A stretch of 64,000 nucleotides of DNA from Gnetum montanum (GCA_015680685.1 MNCI01030354.1:16143-80142), one strand, 5' to 3'. Shown: positions 28,305-40,675, numbered from the stretch's first letter. The notes: generated from the sequence alone by a model not told the origin. Numbers and translations: made by a program.

Positions 28305-28620
28305 TGCAGCAAAAATCTTTAACACAGATGCTGTGTCTGAAGCGATCGGTTCGGCAGGAAGGTTTTAACAGGGTTTTACAACCCCGCCATGAATGTGCGG
28401 TATGCCGGCATACGGAATCCGGAGAAGCAAAATTGAAAGGGGTCTTCGTTCTCATGCTTATGTCAAATCAAGCCCTGCCAATCAAGCCCTGCCATAAATG
28501 GGAGGTATGCTGGCATAAGGAATCAGGAGAAAAAATAATTTGAAAATAACCAGAACATAAGTTACAATAAAGGGGTCTTCGTTCTCATGCTGATATCAAA
28601 TCCATGAATCATGCAGACTG
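28305..28620 (-). promoter_or_regulatory. adenylosuccinate lyase 5' flank with duplicated block
   Basis: A telo-box-like AAAACCCT lies at 28377-28370 on the gene strand, a type common in plant housekeeping promoters. A perfect 14-bp palindrome GTATGCCGGCATAC lies at 28400-28413. The block holding it recurs upstream: the exact 23-bp segment at 28436-28458 is repeated at 28569-28591, and a degenerate palindrome GTATGCTGGCATA occurs near 28506. The transcription start is not determined. Confidence 0.4.
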
Positions 28621-28860
28621 TTGCTTGGAAAGTAGAAACGACGATGATACCCCCCTAAGACCCACGATCATCCGTTTATGCACAAAGCGGTACTCCTGTT
28701 TTAAAAAAATATGAAAAATTAAGTGTATTTGGAGACTTATGCGAACCTTTCGCAACATTACAAACGATCTTAATACACAAAGGGATAAAAAAAACTTCTA
28801 AACTCTAAACTTTTATTATATTTAGGGAATCACTCAAGATGTGTTTGGGATTACAAAGCC

Positions 28861-29130
28861 TCACCATATTTTCAAAGAAAGTTGAAAACATAATGTGATG
28901 TAATGTCCTAAATAGATAGGGTCAATTTGAAAGAAAATAATCCATAGATTACAATTAATATTATAATTGTGAGCCAAAGATAGGTTAAATAAAGAGATAT
29001 GTTCTTCATCCTCTATGCTTTGTTTGCACAATCTACAAATATGCTCTTCTCTCGGTAAATTGATCCAACAACATGTTTCAACAAGTAGATGATGAGAGCT
29101 CATTTTTGCTCTAGCAATTTGATTTCTTAA
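28861..29130 (-). pseudogene. LINE zinc-finger RT domain relic
   Basis: The minus strand reads a C-terminal LINE-type zinc finger: HHLLVETCCW, then ICRLCKQSIEDEEHISLF. This matches the CxxC then H pattern of RT-associated zinc fingers, but the final Cys is lost. No other part of the element is recognised. Confidence 0.5.
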
Positions 29131-29135
29131 ACTAC

Positions 29136-29697
29136 CCTAGATATATATTGTATATATCTCTATAGTTTGGCCAAGAGGATCTACATTGAAACACAATTGT
29201 GAGGAAAGGAACAAGACTATTACATTCGAACATGATCGTTGGGCAAGGAACAAAACTATTACATTCAAGCACAACCATTGGGTGAGGAACAAGACTAATG
29301 TTCAAATCATATAGAACTTATGGATGAGGAATAAGCGAATCTTACCTTTGAAGTAACCTTAACCCGTTCTTGCTTTCTTTACCCTATTTCCATTTTCGAA
29401 TGTTCTCATAACTGAATTTGTTCTTTGCATTGTATACCATACCCTCTTGAACAAATTCAGCCAAGATAACATTAGGAAATAGAAATAGGGTAGAGGAAGC
29501 AAGAGCAAGTTAAAGTTAATTTGAAAGTAAGATTCCCTTGTTCCTCATTCATAAGTTCTATATGATTCGAACAGTAGTCTTGTTCCTAGTCCAATGGTCA
29601 TGTTTCAATGTAATAGTCTTGTTTGTTGCCTCATGATCATGTTTCAATGCAGATCTTCTCAACCAAACTATAGCGATATATATAATATATATCTAGG
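29136..29697. mobile_element. 562-bp fold-back (MITE-like) element
   Basis: Ends CCTAGATATATAT and its complement. The two halves are imperfect reverse complements almost throughout, including CATTGAAAC, GAGGAACAAGACT and TTGAACAAATTCAG-like parts meeting near 29430. CTA flanks both sides (one base offset at the left), a possible 3-bp target duplication. Confidence 0.8.
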
Positions 29698-30059
29698 CTA
29701 GTGGTGTTGAATGGTATTCTATCATAGGAAATTATGAATTAGAACTTGAATTACTATCTTTTAAAATCTTATTAATAATAAAAATACCATTCAAATAGTT
29801 GTAGAGATCATATTACATAAGACTGTTTAAACAAAATACGTCAAGGGTTTGAAGTTGCATATGAAAAAATTAAACAATACAATAAAGGAAGAGGTAGAAA
29901 TTAACAATGCTTTAAATGAAGAACAAGAGGAAGAATATTCTTTATTCAAAAGAACAACGTAGTGTTATGTTCTACAAAAGAAAATTAAGCCTTTGAAGAA
30001 AGCTAAAGGCATAGATGATTTTAATATTCTTCTAACTCAACAAAAAGTCTCTCCTCTAT

Positions 30060-31713
30060 AAGCATAGATTGAATATTTATAGTTGTTGAAATTTTCTTGT
30101 ATCACTGCAAAGAAACAACAAAATGAATCTTCAAAGAATCTATAATCCTCATTCTTGATAATGCTACAAAAGTTAGATCTATTATTTCTTTTGATCCCAC
30201 ATGAACATATACCTTAACTAATATCATTTCCTATGATTTATGAACTGTTAACATCCATGCTAATTTCAATGGTAGCTGCCGAGATCCACCTCTAATGACT
30301 ATAATAATAAGCACATGTCTAGAATTACACTCATCAAATAGACAACTAATGTAGGAATCCAAATTTACAATAACATAGGATGGTAAGTCATGTACATTTC
30401 TCCCTAAATGATATACTATTTTAACTAATGTACCAAGGGCTCCATTGACTAAACCTGCCACTCATAAATTAATTATAAGCATGATTTTTGCATTTTCGCA
30501 TAATAGCAATGACCACTTGAAATCTCCTCTATCATCTTCAACAATCCTAAACCAGTTGGATTCTCTGTTAACTAAGTACATAGCAACAAGTCTATGTATC
30601 TTTAATAACATCTTTAGATTATGCATGTGTACTTTATCTGTCATGTCATATAAATGCATAGCATCTTCAAAACAATCTAAATCATTTGATGAAGAAGCAA
30701 AATTCATTCTACAATTGAGAAATTCATAATCAATATTAAGAGTTTTATCCTCCCTGATGTTCATAAGAACCTCCCAAAATTTTTTTCCTTTGAATCATTA
30801 CCTTTTTGTCAGTAGATTGCATTTAAAGTGAAGAATGTATGAAAGGATACCTGAATATGTGGAATATATGGATATCTTGAAGTGTATGATACCACATCTA
30901 ACACTAGTGGAAGTTGACCAAGATCTCCTATTATTATAATTGATCTATCTTTGAACATTTTCCTCTTATTTTCTAGAAAGATTTTTCATAATCTCCTATT
31001 AATCCTCAACAATAACCAACCACCAACAAAACTCATCTCATCTATTATTATATATCACACATGTGTTTAGGCAATTCTACATTGACATTTTTGATGATGT
31101 AAAGAGCTTTCTATATTATCCAACACCAAGCTTTAATGTAGAATGCAATGTTGTTGCATTGATGTTGTAGGTTGCAACTCTTGTAAGTGCTAAGACAAGC
31201 AATGCATTTTGATTAGAAGAACACAATTTTTAAAAGTATTGTGAAGATAACCAATGGGAAATTGTTTTCCTGTGTCTACTATTTCTTGAATTATCATTCA
31301 TAAAGGAGGAATACCTTCATCTTTATTTTGTGATGCTATTAGGTAACTTATTGCAATCCTAAAGCACTTACTCTGCTTCAAGCCAATCTTCTTTGAATCA
31401 AAGGCAACATGGTCATTATTAACAATCATTGCAAATCCTAATGCTCTACAACTAGAAACAAAAAATATTACATACATAGCAAAATCTTCTATAGGATAAT
31501 TTGCCGACCAAGTATATAACCTATCAAAATCCCTACAATCCAACATCTCCAACTCTGTTGTCTAAAAATGACAAGATGTCTAATGATGATAATTAAGGAT
31601 TTCAAAATCATACTCCTCATGATCTTACACCTAGGGTGAAATCTCAGAATACTGGTGTTCTTCTTCCAAGACACAATTAAAATATTCTTTGAAATCATAG
31701 CTCTCATGTTCAT
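30060..31713 (-). pseudogene. PIF1-like helicase pseudogene
   Basis: Pieces in helicase order on the minus strand: an N-terminal LDCRDFDRLYTWSANYP segment (31552), then INATTLHSTLKLG (about 31140) and Walker B IIIDEMSFVGG (about 31040). GDLGQLPLV, DAMHLYDMTDKVH, AGLVNGALGTLV (30461), LPLKLAWMLTVHKS and TFVALSRMR (about 30120) follow. Walker A is not seen. A TGA replaces a probable Trp before AGLVNG. It could come from a Helitron or from a PIF1-type host gene; no replication-initiator domain was found. Confidence 0.7.
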
Positions 31714-31829
31714 AGTTGTGACTAATAAAAAGTCATTTCGATTCTACGTTTGAATCATTTCTTCCAATATCTCTTTTAACATCCCTGAAAGGATAGTATA
31801 GTAATAACATAGTCCAATAGTAATCTATC

Positions 31830-33411
31830 TGTAACACTCCTCGGATTTTTAGAATATTAGCATTTCTATCTTTTATCCTTACATTGGTTTTGGAGTCTTG
31901 CACTTTTGATTTATCTCTAACATTTGATATTTTTTAATTTAAATACTATTTTAGTATTTTGGCATGAGACTTAGTAATTGGTGTAATCATACTTTGATTT
32001 TCTTTTAATAAGTCTTAACTCTTGTATTTGTGGTTAATATGAGATTTTAACTTTCTTTGTGATGAAGTGTCATAAAGTCGATGCGTCGACGGGGCCGCGT
32101 ATACGTGGCTACCTATCCCGACCTATAAATAAGAGGGCCTTCCGCCTCATTTAGAAATCCTTTTGTCATTTGTAGCTAGACTCTTTCAGTTTGTTTCCAT
32201 AGGAGTTAGATTATTTTCCAAGTGCATGCCCGCAGTGTGATGCTTGTAATTGTACAGAACCTTTATTCGAGTGTGACGTACTTGGACATGCACGAGATCG
32301 GCAATAAAGATTGAGATTACTTCATCATTGCAGCATTCACTTAGTTTAATTGTTTAATTTAATTGTTAATTGTTTTTGTTATTTATTGCTTTCTTAGTTA
32401 ATATTTATTACTTTCTTAGTTAATATTTATTTATCATCATTTACTATTCCTGTTGTTAAATGCGGAATGAGTACGACTTAATCACGAGCATTTAAGTGTG
32501 ACTACTTGGTAACCCATGAGCATACCTAGGATCTACGCTTGGTAATCCCAGTAGTAGTTGTGCACGAGGTCCAAGATGTGTACGGATGATTAAGGAACGG
32601 ATGCTCATCGCACTTAGGTTAGCTTAGACTTCATTTCCTATTACTCATTAGTTTAATCAATATTATTCTCCATTGTCTCTAGGAGTAGCAGTAGTTTAGG
32701 ATCACATCATACGCCTCACTCTGGACTAAATCATACGTGACAAAGCAAATACTAGTCCAGGTGGGAAGACAGCGAACTGCGATCAACGTGTAACTATCTA
32801 GATACCACAACTAGCTTGTCCGCAGAGTTCGACCGGATCATGCGTGAACGCTTGTATTCGTATGGTTGAGCGTAGGGGTACCTCACCGCTCATCACTTTG
32901 TATTTTGATTTTCATCTTATGATGCTAACCTTGTTGTCTTCGGATAAGAATAGGATGACTGGATGTGGGTCCCACTAAAGATAATGTTTATCTTTATCTT
33001 GGTTAAAGATGATTATCTTTATCTTAAGTCTTCAGTTGGAACTTTCTAGAAGTTATGTGCGAGAATGTGTAAATTGGCCTTTATAAGGAAGTTATGGGTT
33101 TCTCTCTCAACCATTAGTTTTCATCAGTTTCTTCTTCTATCTTAAGCTTGTTGGTGCTTTGCACTTGAATCTTAAGAGGTTTTTTTGCCAATGAGAAATA
33201 TCTTGTCGCTTCAAGAAGGTAGTAGATTTGTTCTTAGATCTAATGCCAATGCTTCTTCTTGATGCCTTTTTTGAGTCTTATGATGTCAAGATTTACCTTA
33301 GTTATCAGATCTTGGAGGATAGTAGCTAATTTAGATGTGGTACAAGCTACATAACATGCAAACAACATCATCTTAACAACAACATATAGTCTTGATGTGG
33401 TATATATAACG
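31830..33411 (+). repeat. LTR-like sequence interrupted by a solo LTR
   Basis: Begins TGTAACACTCC at 31830 and carries a TATA-like CCTTTATAAGG near 33085. It is split by the solo LTR at 32060-32895. Its 3' end is not resolved. Identity as an LTR is an inference from start and TATA only. Confidence 0.3.
32060..32895 (+). repeat. solo LTR (836 bp) with CTTTG target duplications
   Basis: Starts TGATGA and ends TCATCA, with CTTTG at 32055-32059 and at 32896-32900. Homologous to LTR A and the LTR at 54459-55266 but in plus orientation. TATA box near 32141. There is no internal region, so it formed by recombination between two LTRs. Confidence 0.92.
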
Positions 33412-34885
33412 ACCGAAAATGTCAGCGGTTGGAACACTAAGGTTCGCAGGCACACAACCTAACCCCGAATCCATGCAAAGACCTATTGGTGGTGGAGACA
33501 GGGTGCCCTTTGGCTGATCAAACAAGGACTTATTGAATGCAACAGGGGTGTAACATGGTTAGTTGCAGTGCTAATGCAAGATGATGCTAAGGGTGCACGT
33601 GATGTTTGCAGTGTTTGTGGTGTCAGTGGGATTAAGCGTAGTTACAAGTGCTTGAGTGGGCAAGTGTAGTCAAGGGTTTCAATGAGGTAGATAGTGTTAA
33701 CATATAAAGACCACTACCAAAGTGTAGTTTCAAGTGTGTTTATGTAATAAAATGGCAAAAAAATGCAAATAAAGTGCAAAGAATGCAAAGGAACAAAGAG
33801 AATAAAATGGAGCATCACCCCAAATGGGGTTGAACATAGTTAACTCTAAAAAGGGGATTAGAAGGTACGTGGTGTATAGCAGGCATAGGTTGACAATGTA
33901 GTCATAGTCCCTAGGTTGTCTGGTTGCAAAGACTAGTCTTCTGTTGAGGCGTTTGTGTTTGTAGGTTTTGCTACCACAATGTACTGCTGGATGCAATGTT
34001 CTGCTAGGCTGTGGGGCTCTACAATGATCTAAAACTTTGCTTGTTCACTGCTTCACCAATGTGCCCTTGATTCGTCAAATTTGCCAACTTCTTGTTGGAT
34101 TTTTTTCGTTCCCCTCCTTTTTTTCTCTTTCTTCCCTCCTTTGCAAATGTCAAAGATGCAGGTATTTAAAGGTTTAGGATTAATAGGGAATGTAGGATGG
34201 CTTCCACGTGATGGATGGGATGGTTGGGACTACACTCAAGATAGTTACTATTCATGTGATGTGTTGATAGGGCTAATGGTGTTGATGGTGTTGCACTTTG
34301 CTATGCTCTATCGGACTCTGTGGGACTATGATTATGCTACCAATCACATGTGTATGCACTAAGAGGACTGTAAAGCACCTAAGAAACGAAACTCAAATAC
34401 TACACTCTACGGGACTATGTTCTCCATGCTCTTACATGGGGTCAAGCATAGTTACAATTTAGGGGCAAAAGGGGATACAAAAAATAAGTATTTTGCTAAC
34501 TACGCTTGCCAAAGGTGAGTTGACCGCATTCTAGAGTTGAGCTGATTGTTGTTGCTGCACTGTGGAGGCTGTTGGAGATTGTCCTTGTTGACTACACTCT
34601 TTTGAAAGGCAACTATGCTCCTAGCTAGGGGCAAGCGTAGTCCCAAGACTTGGCAAAACTTGTAAAATTGGCATTCTGCTGACTATGCTTTCCTTGACTA
34701 CACTATCTATGTTCTAGAATGGTGTGCTTGGGGGAGAGCATAGTCTCAACACTTAGGCAAAATTTCAAAATTTTGCTCTCCAACTAACTATGCTCTCCAC
34801 ACTCTACATAAGGGTTGAGTGTAGTTCCCACACTTTACCAACATTTGTAGTCAGGATGCTATATTCCAAATTTGGTGGTGTTTCA
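33412..34885 (-). repeat. 3' LTR of Tat minus copy
   Basis: On the minus strand starts TGAAACACC. Homologous to 36762 onward and 62823 onward. TTTAAATACC at 34170-34161 takes the place of the TATA box. Rich in CTATGCTC/GAGCATAG half-sites. The lower boundary is approximate. Confidence 0.8.
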
Positions 34886-36050
34886 TTGGCCCCTCTTTGT
34901 TGATATTTGGAGGAGTGGATCAAGAGACATCAACAAAGAATAGAAAAAAATCATAGCAGACTTGGCACCAACATCACTCTTTAGTGTGTGATTGGATGTC
35001 ACTGCACTATGCTCAAGAGTGCTATGGATAGTGGTATGCGAGATGGTAGGTGGGAAGTAGGAGTAAAAGGTGTTGGTAATGTGCTAGGAATAAAAGGGAA
35101 GATGAGGTGCAAACGAGATGTTATGATGTAAGGACATCATGGCTAATGGTGACCATGGCACCAAAGTGGCTTTCCCTTGAAAATGTTGACCTCTTGTTGA
35201 AGTGCATATGAGGGAGTCAAAGTGTAGGTTCAAGGTTGAGTCGGCTATGGAACTACTTTGCTGCTAGATTGCTTGGTGACATGCTTTTCTCATTTGCCCC
35301 TTTCTTCCTTTCTTTTTGCGGGGTGAGCCTTCTTTAAGCTCTGCACGTTACTGAATGCATGCTATGAAGTGCTTCCCATCAAGTGAGTTGCGTGTCACTA
35401 GATGGACTTTGCTTTGTCATTAGAGAAACTACATTGTGTCTATACAATAGTGTTTCCTCCCTGGGATGACTTACATTACATCTGCTTGGGCTTTGATTGG
35501 CTAATAGAGGCTTTCCATGGGATGACTTATGTTATGTCCACCTTAGGCTTTGAAGCTTGACTTGAAGAGGATGCCATGTGGTCATAGCACATGAGTGTTA
35601 AAAAGGTTTGCACATAGCACATGAGTGTCAAAAAGGTTTACAATCTTTGTTGTGTAGGCAATGAAAGGGTACTAGGATATAGCAGTAGGCTATAACGAGA
35701 TAATAGAGATATGCACTCTTGAGAGGTTTAGCTAGTCCAATCATGCACATTGGAGTGATGTGGTGACTTGCTGTTGTAATGAGATGCTCCTTTACATGAC
35801 TGCTTAGGGCTTCATCCTACAAACACATCTTCAAGAAGATGAGAAAACCACACAATACATAAATGCAAATAGATTGCAGATGAAAAAATGCAGAAGGCCA
35901 CACTAGCAACATAGGTTATGTAGATTGCAAGTGCTTTATTATGGAGCTACAGTGTGCTCACTTGCTCAATGTAGAAGGAAGGTTGTAGTATGCTTGCTCG
36001 CTTGCTTGCAGAAGGATAGAAAGAGTTACTAACAATTGACCATGAACCCA

Positions 36051-36312
36051 GTTTAAAGTCTTGGTAAACCATGGCTTCACTAGTTTAAGGTCCTAGTAGA
36101 CTGTTGGACCTAGTTTAAGGCCTTGGCTAATTGTGTTGTCCTAGCTTATAGTCCTAGTAGACTGCTCTATGCTAGTTTAACATAATAGCAAATGGCTATG
36201 CCAGTTTAAAGTCATAACAGACATGTTGTGCCAGTTTAATGTCATGACCCAAGGATGAGCTGTGCTAGTTTAATGTCATAACAAACATTCATGTTTGTTT
36301 AACGTTGTAGCA
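36051..36312 (-). repeat. tandem units with TTAAACTGG core (Tat 3' region)
   Basis: About seven diverged units of 35-45 bp, each with a CCAGTTTAA or CTAGTTTAA core. It is the reverse complement of the array at 60900-61190, in the same element position downstream of integrase. Confidence 0.8.
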
Positions 36313-36429
36313 GATGAATGCTTACCTTGCTTCATTGATGTGCAGTGCTACATGCTAGATGTAGTATGGCTTCAAGTGCAAATGGTTTATTGGATTGGCA
36401 AGCTTGTTTTCATCTTGATCAGCAAGCTT

Positions 36430-36761
36430 GAATGCTCCATTGTCATAGGCCTTAGTGACAAGGAAAGGCCCTTCCCAACTGGCTAAGAATTTATTCATAG
36501 GTTCACGAATGGCCTTGAGGACTAGGTCCCCTTTCTTGATCGGGCATTGATGTTGGTTGTGATGATGCTTTTGTCGTTGCTTTTCCTAATACCATTCAAT
36601 GTGATCAAGCATACACATGCACTCCTCCTCCATTGAGTTAAGGTCTATGTTTCTCAACTCATTGTTTTGACCTTCGTTGATGAAGTTTGAGAGGATTACC
36701 TAGAGCAATGGAACCTACAATTCAAGGGGCAGAACTACTTCAAATTTGTAGACGAGGCTAT
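36430..36761 (-). pseudogene. integrase C-terminal fragment, Tat minus copy
   Basis: The reverse complement matches the plus copy: the VY...LPLEL segment, then KKGDLVLKAI and WEGPFLVTKAYD. Cut at 36761 by the insertion of the plus copy. Confidence 0.8.
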
Positions 36762-38465
36762 TGAAACACCACCAAATTCAGGCTCCCAAGTCTCAACTGC
36801 AGATTTTTTTAAGTGTCAAATCTTGGAAAATTTTGTCTAAGTGTTGAGACTATGCGTCTACTGCTGGGACTATGCTCCAGAGTGTAGTTACCATAGTTGA
36901 CATTAATAGTCTAGATTTGCAAAAGTTTTCTAAGTGTCAATAGTCATTGCAAATTGTTTCTAAGTGTTCTGGCTATGCTCACCCTGCTGGGATTATGCTC
37001 TAGAGTGTAGTTAACCTTGGAATAATCAATTTTGCAAATTTTCCTAAGTGTCAAGCTAGGGGTTGCTGAGCATGGTTGGGATGGACAAAATAGTTTGGCA
37101 GATTTTCTAACTCCTAAGCCTATGCTCCCTACTACACTCTAGAGCATAGTTAGTGTAGTCTGCATGGGCATGTTATCTTTGCCAAATTTTTTTCAAGTGT
37201 AAGGGCTATGCTCGCACCTCTAGGACTATGCTTTAAAGCATAGTTAGCATAGCTTGCACTGAGCATCATTTTTTGACAAGATTTGCCTAACTCCCACAAC
37301 TATGCTCCAGAGTGTAGTTAGCATAGTCTATCGGAACTACCTCTAGAAGTCTCTAGCACTTAGCATCACCCTGCATCTCAGCTCCAACATTCCTTCAACA
37401 AGTAGGATCAACAAGTTTTTTTTCTTTTGCACCTCCATCACCCTCAAATTGTACCTACACTCAACACCACTTGAGAGAGTGGACAACGTAGTTCCAGAGC
37501 ATAGTCTCCAAATTGTATTATTTTGCATTATTGTCAAGTACATTGTGGTTTGTTCAACACTCGCACATGTAGTCTTAGCAGTGTAGTCACAGTCTGGCAA
37601 TTTCATAGGGTCCATTGGAGCACACCAATAGAACACCATTTTGCTTCAGTGGGAGCATAGTTGGGGCTAGTGTAGTTCCAACTACCCCATTGCCATGTGG
37701 CACTCGATCCACGATTCATGCTAACCCTAGGCCTATAAATACCCCAATGTTTCATGTTTTAGGGGTTGGGAAATCAAAAGTGGGATTGGAAAATTTGAAC
37801 ATTGGCATTCTTGGCACTCTTACACCGGAGCACACTTGGCATTTTGACAGACTTAGGGATGCCACTGGACATTGTTGCACATCACTATGGCATCGTTGTA
37901 CACCGTCCAACACATTGTCGACCACTGCAGCCCATAGGACACTACAGTAGCCAACTTGGCAAGCTTAGACTCCTCAGCAAATGTTAGTTTCCATAGCCAG
38001 ACACCTTGAGACTGTGACTATGCTATCAACTATGCCTGTTTGTACACCATGTACCTCCTAAAATTTTCTTTACAATTGACTATGCTCTTCCCATTTGGGG
38101 TGGTGCTGCTTTCTCTCTAGCTTGTATTCTATGCATTTTTCACATTTTCTTTTGCATTTCAGCATTCTATTTGCATTTTTCACTATTTAAGCAAGTATTC
38201 GTGTGTTTGCACCCTTGTTTTTGCATTCAAAACCTTTACTACGCTCACACTCGGAAGCATCGTGGACATTGCAAAACACCTTGCAAACCCATAACACTCG
38301 TTTCGTCATAACACCCATAAGTCCTAGTTTGATCAACAAGACCATCCTAGGCAACTTGCCTTTGTTCCCAGTAGGCCCTCATGCAGAAGTGGGGTTAAGG
38401 TTGTGTGACCGTGGACCTCTCGGAGTCTCGTTCCAACCTTCAACATTTTTGGTCACTATAGTTTT
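36762..38465 (+). repeat. 5' LTR of Tat plus copy
   Basis: Starts TGAAACACC. The first 1.2 kb align with the 3' LTR at 62823. TATA box TATAAATA at 37734-37741. The end is approximate, just before TCTAGCGCTAGAAGGAGGG (38465), which may be the primer binding region; the tRNA is not assigned. The minus-strand frame at 37343-37639 is shared between LTRs only because the LTRs are copies. Confidence 0.85.
37734..37741 (+). promoter_or_regulatory. TATA box, Tat 5' LTR
   Basis: GGCCTATAAATACCCC, conserved in the 3' LTR at 63796-63803 and followed by similar sequence in both, as for a promoter core. Confidence 0.65.
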
Positions 38466-38837
38466 CTAGCGCTAGAAGGAGGGCCTTCATCATTTCCTTC
38501 TTTAGCCATCCTTTAGTTGTTGCCTCTACACCCCATGTAGATTGGTTCTTGTCATTGGTTTCCTTGGAACACCACTTGACAACACTGGTGTTTACACTTA
38601 GCCAAATTCTAGATCTTCAACGGAGTGTAGCTAGCTCCAGTGTAGCAAGCGTAGTTGGTTCTGAGTGTAGTCCCAAAGTTAGTCATTTTCTAGTGCATTT
38701 ACACTTGGTCATTTTTCTTTGCATTTTAGACTTAGCCATTTTTCTGCATTTTTACACTTAGTTGTTTTCCTACATTTTAGCACTTAGTCATTTTTCTTCC
38801 TATTTTTGCATATGCATCCTTTTGCATTTCCCTTCAT

Positions 38838-40675
38838 ACCATGAATCCCGAAGAGCCTTTAACCTCTACTCCGAGTGTGGTTGTTATCTAGCCTATTTAA
38901 ATGAAAATCCAAACTAACCTTCCCAGGGTTGGGGACCCCATTTTGACATAGAGGCCATCTCTCAGGCAGCGCAACTTGTCTCCCAAGGTTTACCCTTAGA
39001 CTACTAAGAAATGGAGGCCAAATGTAGTTATGAGCTCATGCATCATAATGGGAGGGAGTGGTTCCCTTTCAACTTTGACTTTATCTTGCTCATGAAAGAT
39101 TACTAGTGGGTGCTAGACAACCTCATCTGCAACATGGGTTATGAGGGAGGGACAAACTATGAGGAGCCCCTCCAAGAGGAGTCAAATGAGTTTAAGGATC
39201 AATCTAAGAATGACAACCCATTCCATGCCTCACTCTAGTAGACAACCTCTACTTTTGTTGCTCTGCAATCTCGTAGCTCAATGTCACTACCTAGGTCAAC
39301 ACTTATGGTGGCAACTCACTAAATGCCGCAGATGCACTAGGATGTTGTTCTATCTTTTAGTCTTCCTTTCAGCATGCCCTTCACCATCCCTTCGTAGTCT
39401 GTGTAGCCGTCAAAACTTGTTCAGCCTGTTCAGCCCATTCAACCTATTTAGGTTGTGCAACCTTTCATAGCAATAACCATTGCACCTATGCAACCCCATG
39501 TGCACACCATGCACACTCCTCCCCCATCGTATGCGACTCAGGCATCATTTGTCCTGCTTGTCATGTTGGCACCCCTTACGACGACCCAACCCACAAACAC
39601 GTGGTGGGGCCCAAGTGTTGTATCCATGGCACAACCCACGCAACAGGAATTGTGTGTGGTCACACAGCCTGAAGTGGGGTCATGGGCCACCCAACTACCA
39701 TAGTAGGTAGCACAATCCATGTAGCCTGCCATTGCAACCATACCTGGCTTGGATCAAGCATTCCAGCTAATCCAAAGCCTTACTAAAGAGGTTAAGTAGC
39801 TTAAGGCTACCTCCTCAGAAACTGTCCATGTGATGGACTTCTACTGGGATGATCTAATCAATCCTATAGTTCCACCATTGGCATTACCTACTAGGGTCCC
39901 ACTTCCACAATTCACCAAATACAATGGTGAAGGGGACCCTAACTTCCATTTGGTGACCTTTCAGTCAAAATGCCTCCTACTACAAGCATGGCCACATGCC
40001 ATCATTCATGTGTTCACCATGTCTCAGACTAGCAAGGCACTAGATTGGTACCATGCACTTCCTAAGGCCTCCATCACTTCTTTAGAGGAATTGCTTACCC
40101 AATTTTTCACTTGTTTCAAGTACAACTTGAATCTTGAGGCTACCCTAGATCAACTGATGCAAGTCAAGTAGGGTCACTTAGAGCCCATGCAAAAATTTAT
40201 TTAGCGATGAAACACATCACTCAACAAGATCCATGAGCCTATCATAGAAACTCACTTGATGTCCATCTTTAAAGGCATGGTAAACAATTTTATCAAGTTG
40301 AAGTTGTATTACCTTGCCCCGTAGTCCTTAAGCCAAGCGTTTGCTCAAACTAAGAGCATTTAGGATGCAGTGGAGGCCAACAAGGATTCAACCTACGTGG
40401 CCTACAAAAATCTGCATGCGAAGAAGAATAAAGATAAGGACAAAGGTAGGCAAGCAACCACAATCATCGCAATGGTGGCCAATGAGGCTAAGTCAACCAC
40501 CACCAAACCAATGGCTAAGCTATCCAAGGCTCTAGCCAAAAACAACAAGGTGGCTGGCCCTAGCACAGTGACAAAGAACCAATCTACATCATTAGCTGCC
40601 ATAGCACCAACTACCGTAAGGCCTAAATTTGAATGCAAGGATCACTCGAAGTACACACCGTTGCCCATTAAGTAA
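38838..40675 (+). pseudogene. Tat gag, decayed
   Basis: A possible start MNPEEPL lies at 38838. The recognisable core is at 39870-40170: LPQFTKYNGEGDPNFHL, then SKALDWYHALP and FKYNLN, a retrotransposon gag capsid. A lysine-rich tail follows to 40675 with no clear zinc knuckle (only CKDH remains). Several stops. Confidence 0.75.

Larger units (their letters stand above)
33412..36761 (-). mobile_element. truncated Ty3/Tat element, minus copy
   Basis: Contains the 3' LTR (34885-33412), polypurine tract (34900-34886, read AAAGAGGGGCCAA), 3' noncoding part and the C-terminal end of integrase (36761-36430). It stops abruptly at 36761, where an opposite copy of the same family starts. The integrase part aligns with 60487-60800. 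Confidence 0.85.

Noticed and set aside
28305-28325. Upstream extension of adenylosuccinate lyase beginning MLKIFAA
   Set aside because: The first codon there is GTG. The ATG at 28304 has a good plant context and begins a transit-like peptide.
37343-37639. 98-codon minus-strand frame, also seen at 63468-63701
   Set aside because: Shared only because the two LTRs are copies of each other. It is antisense to the LTR promoter, lacks any domain, and its length differs between copies.
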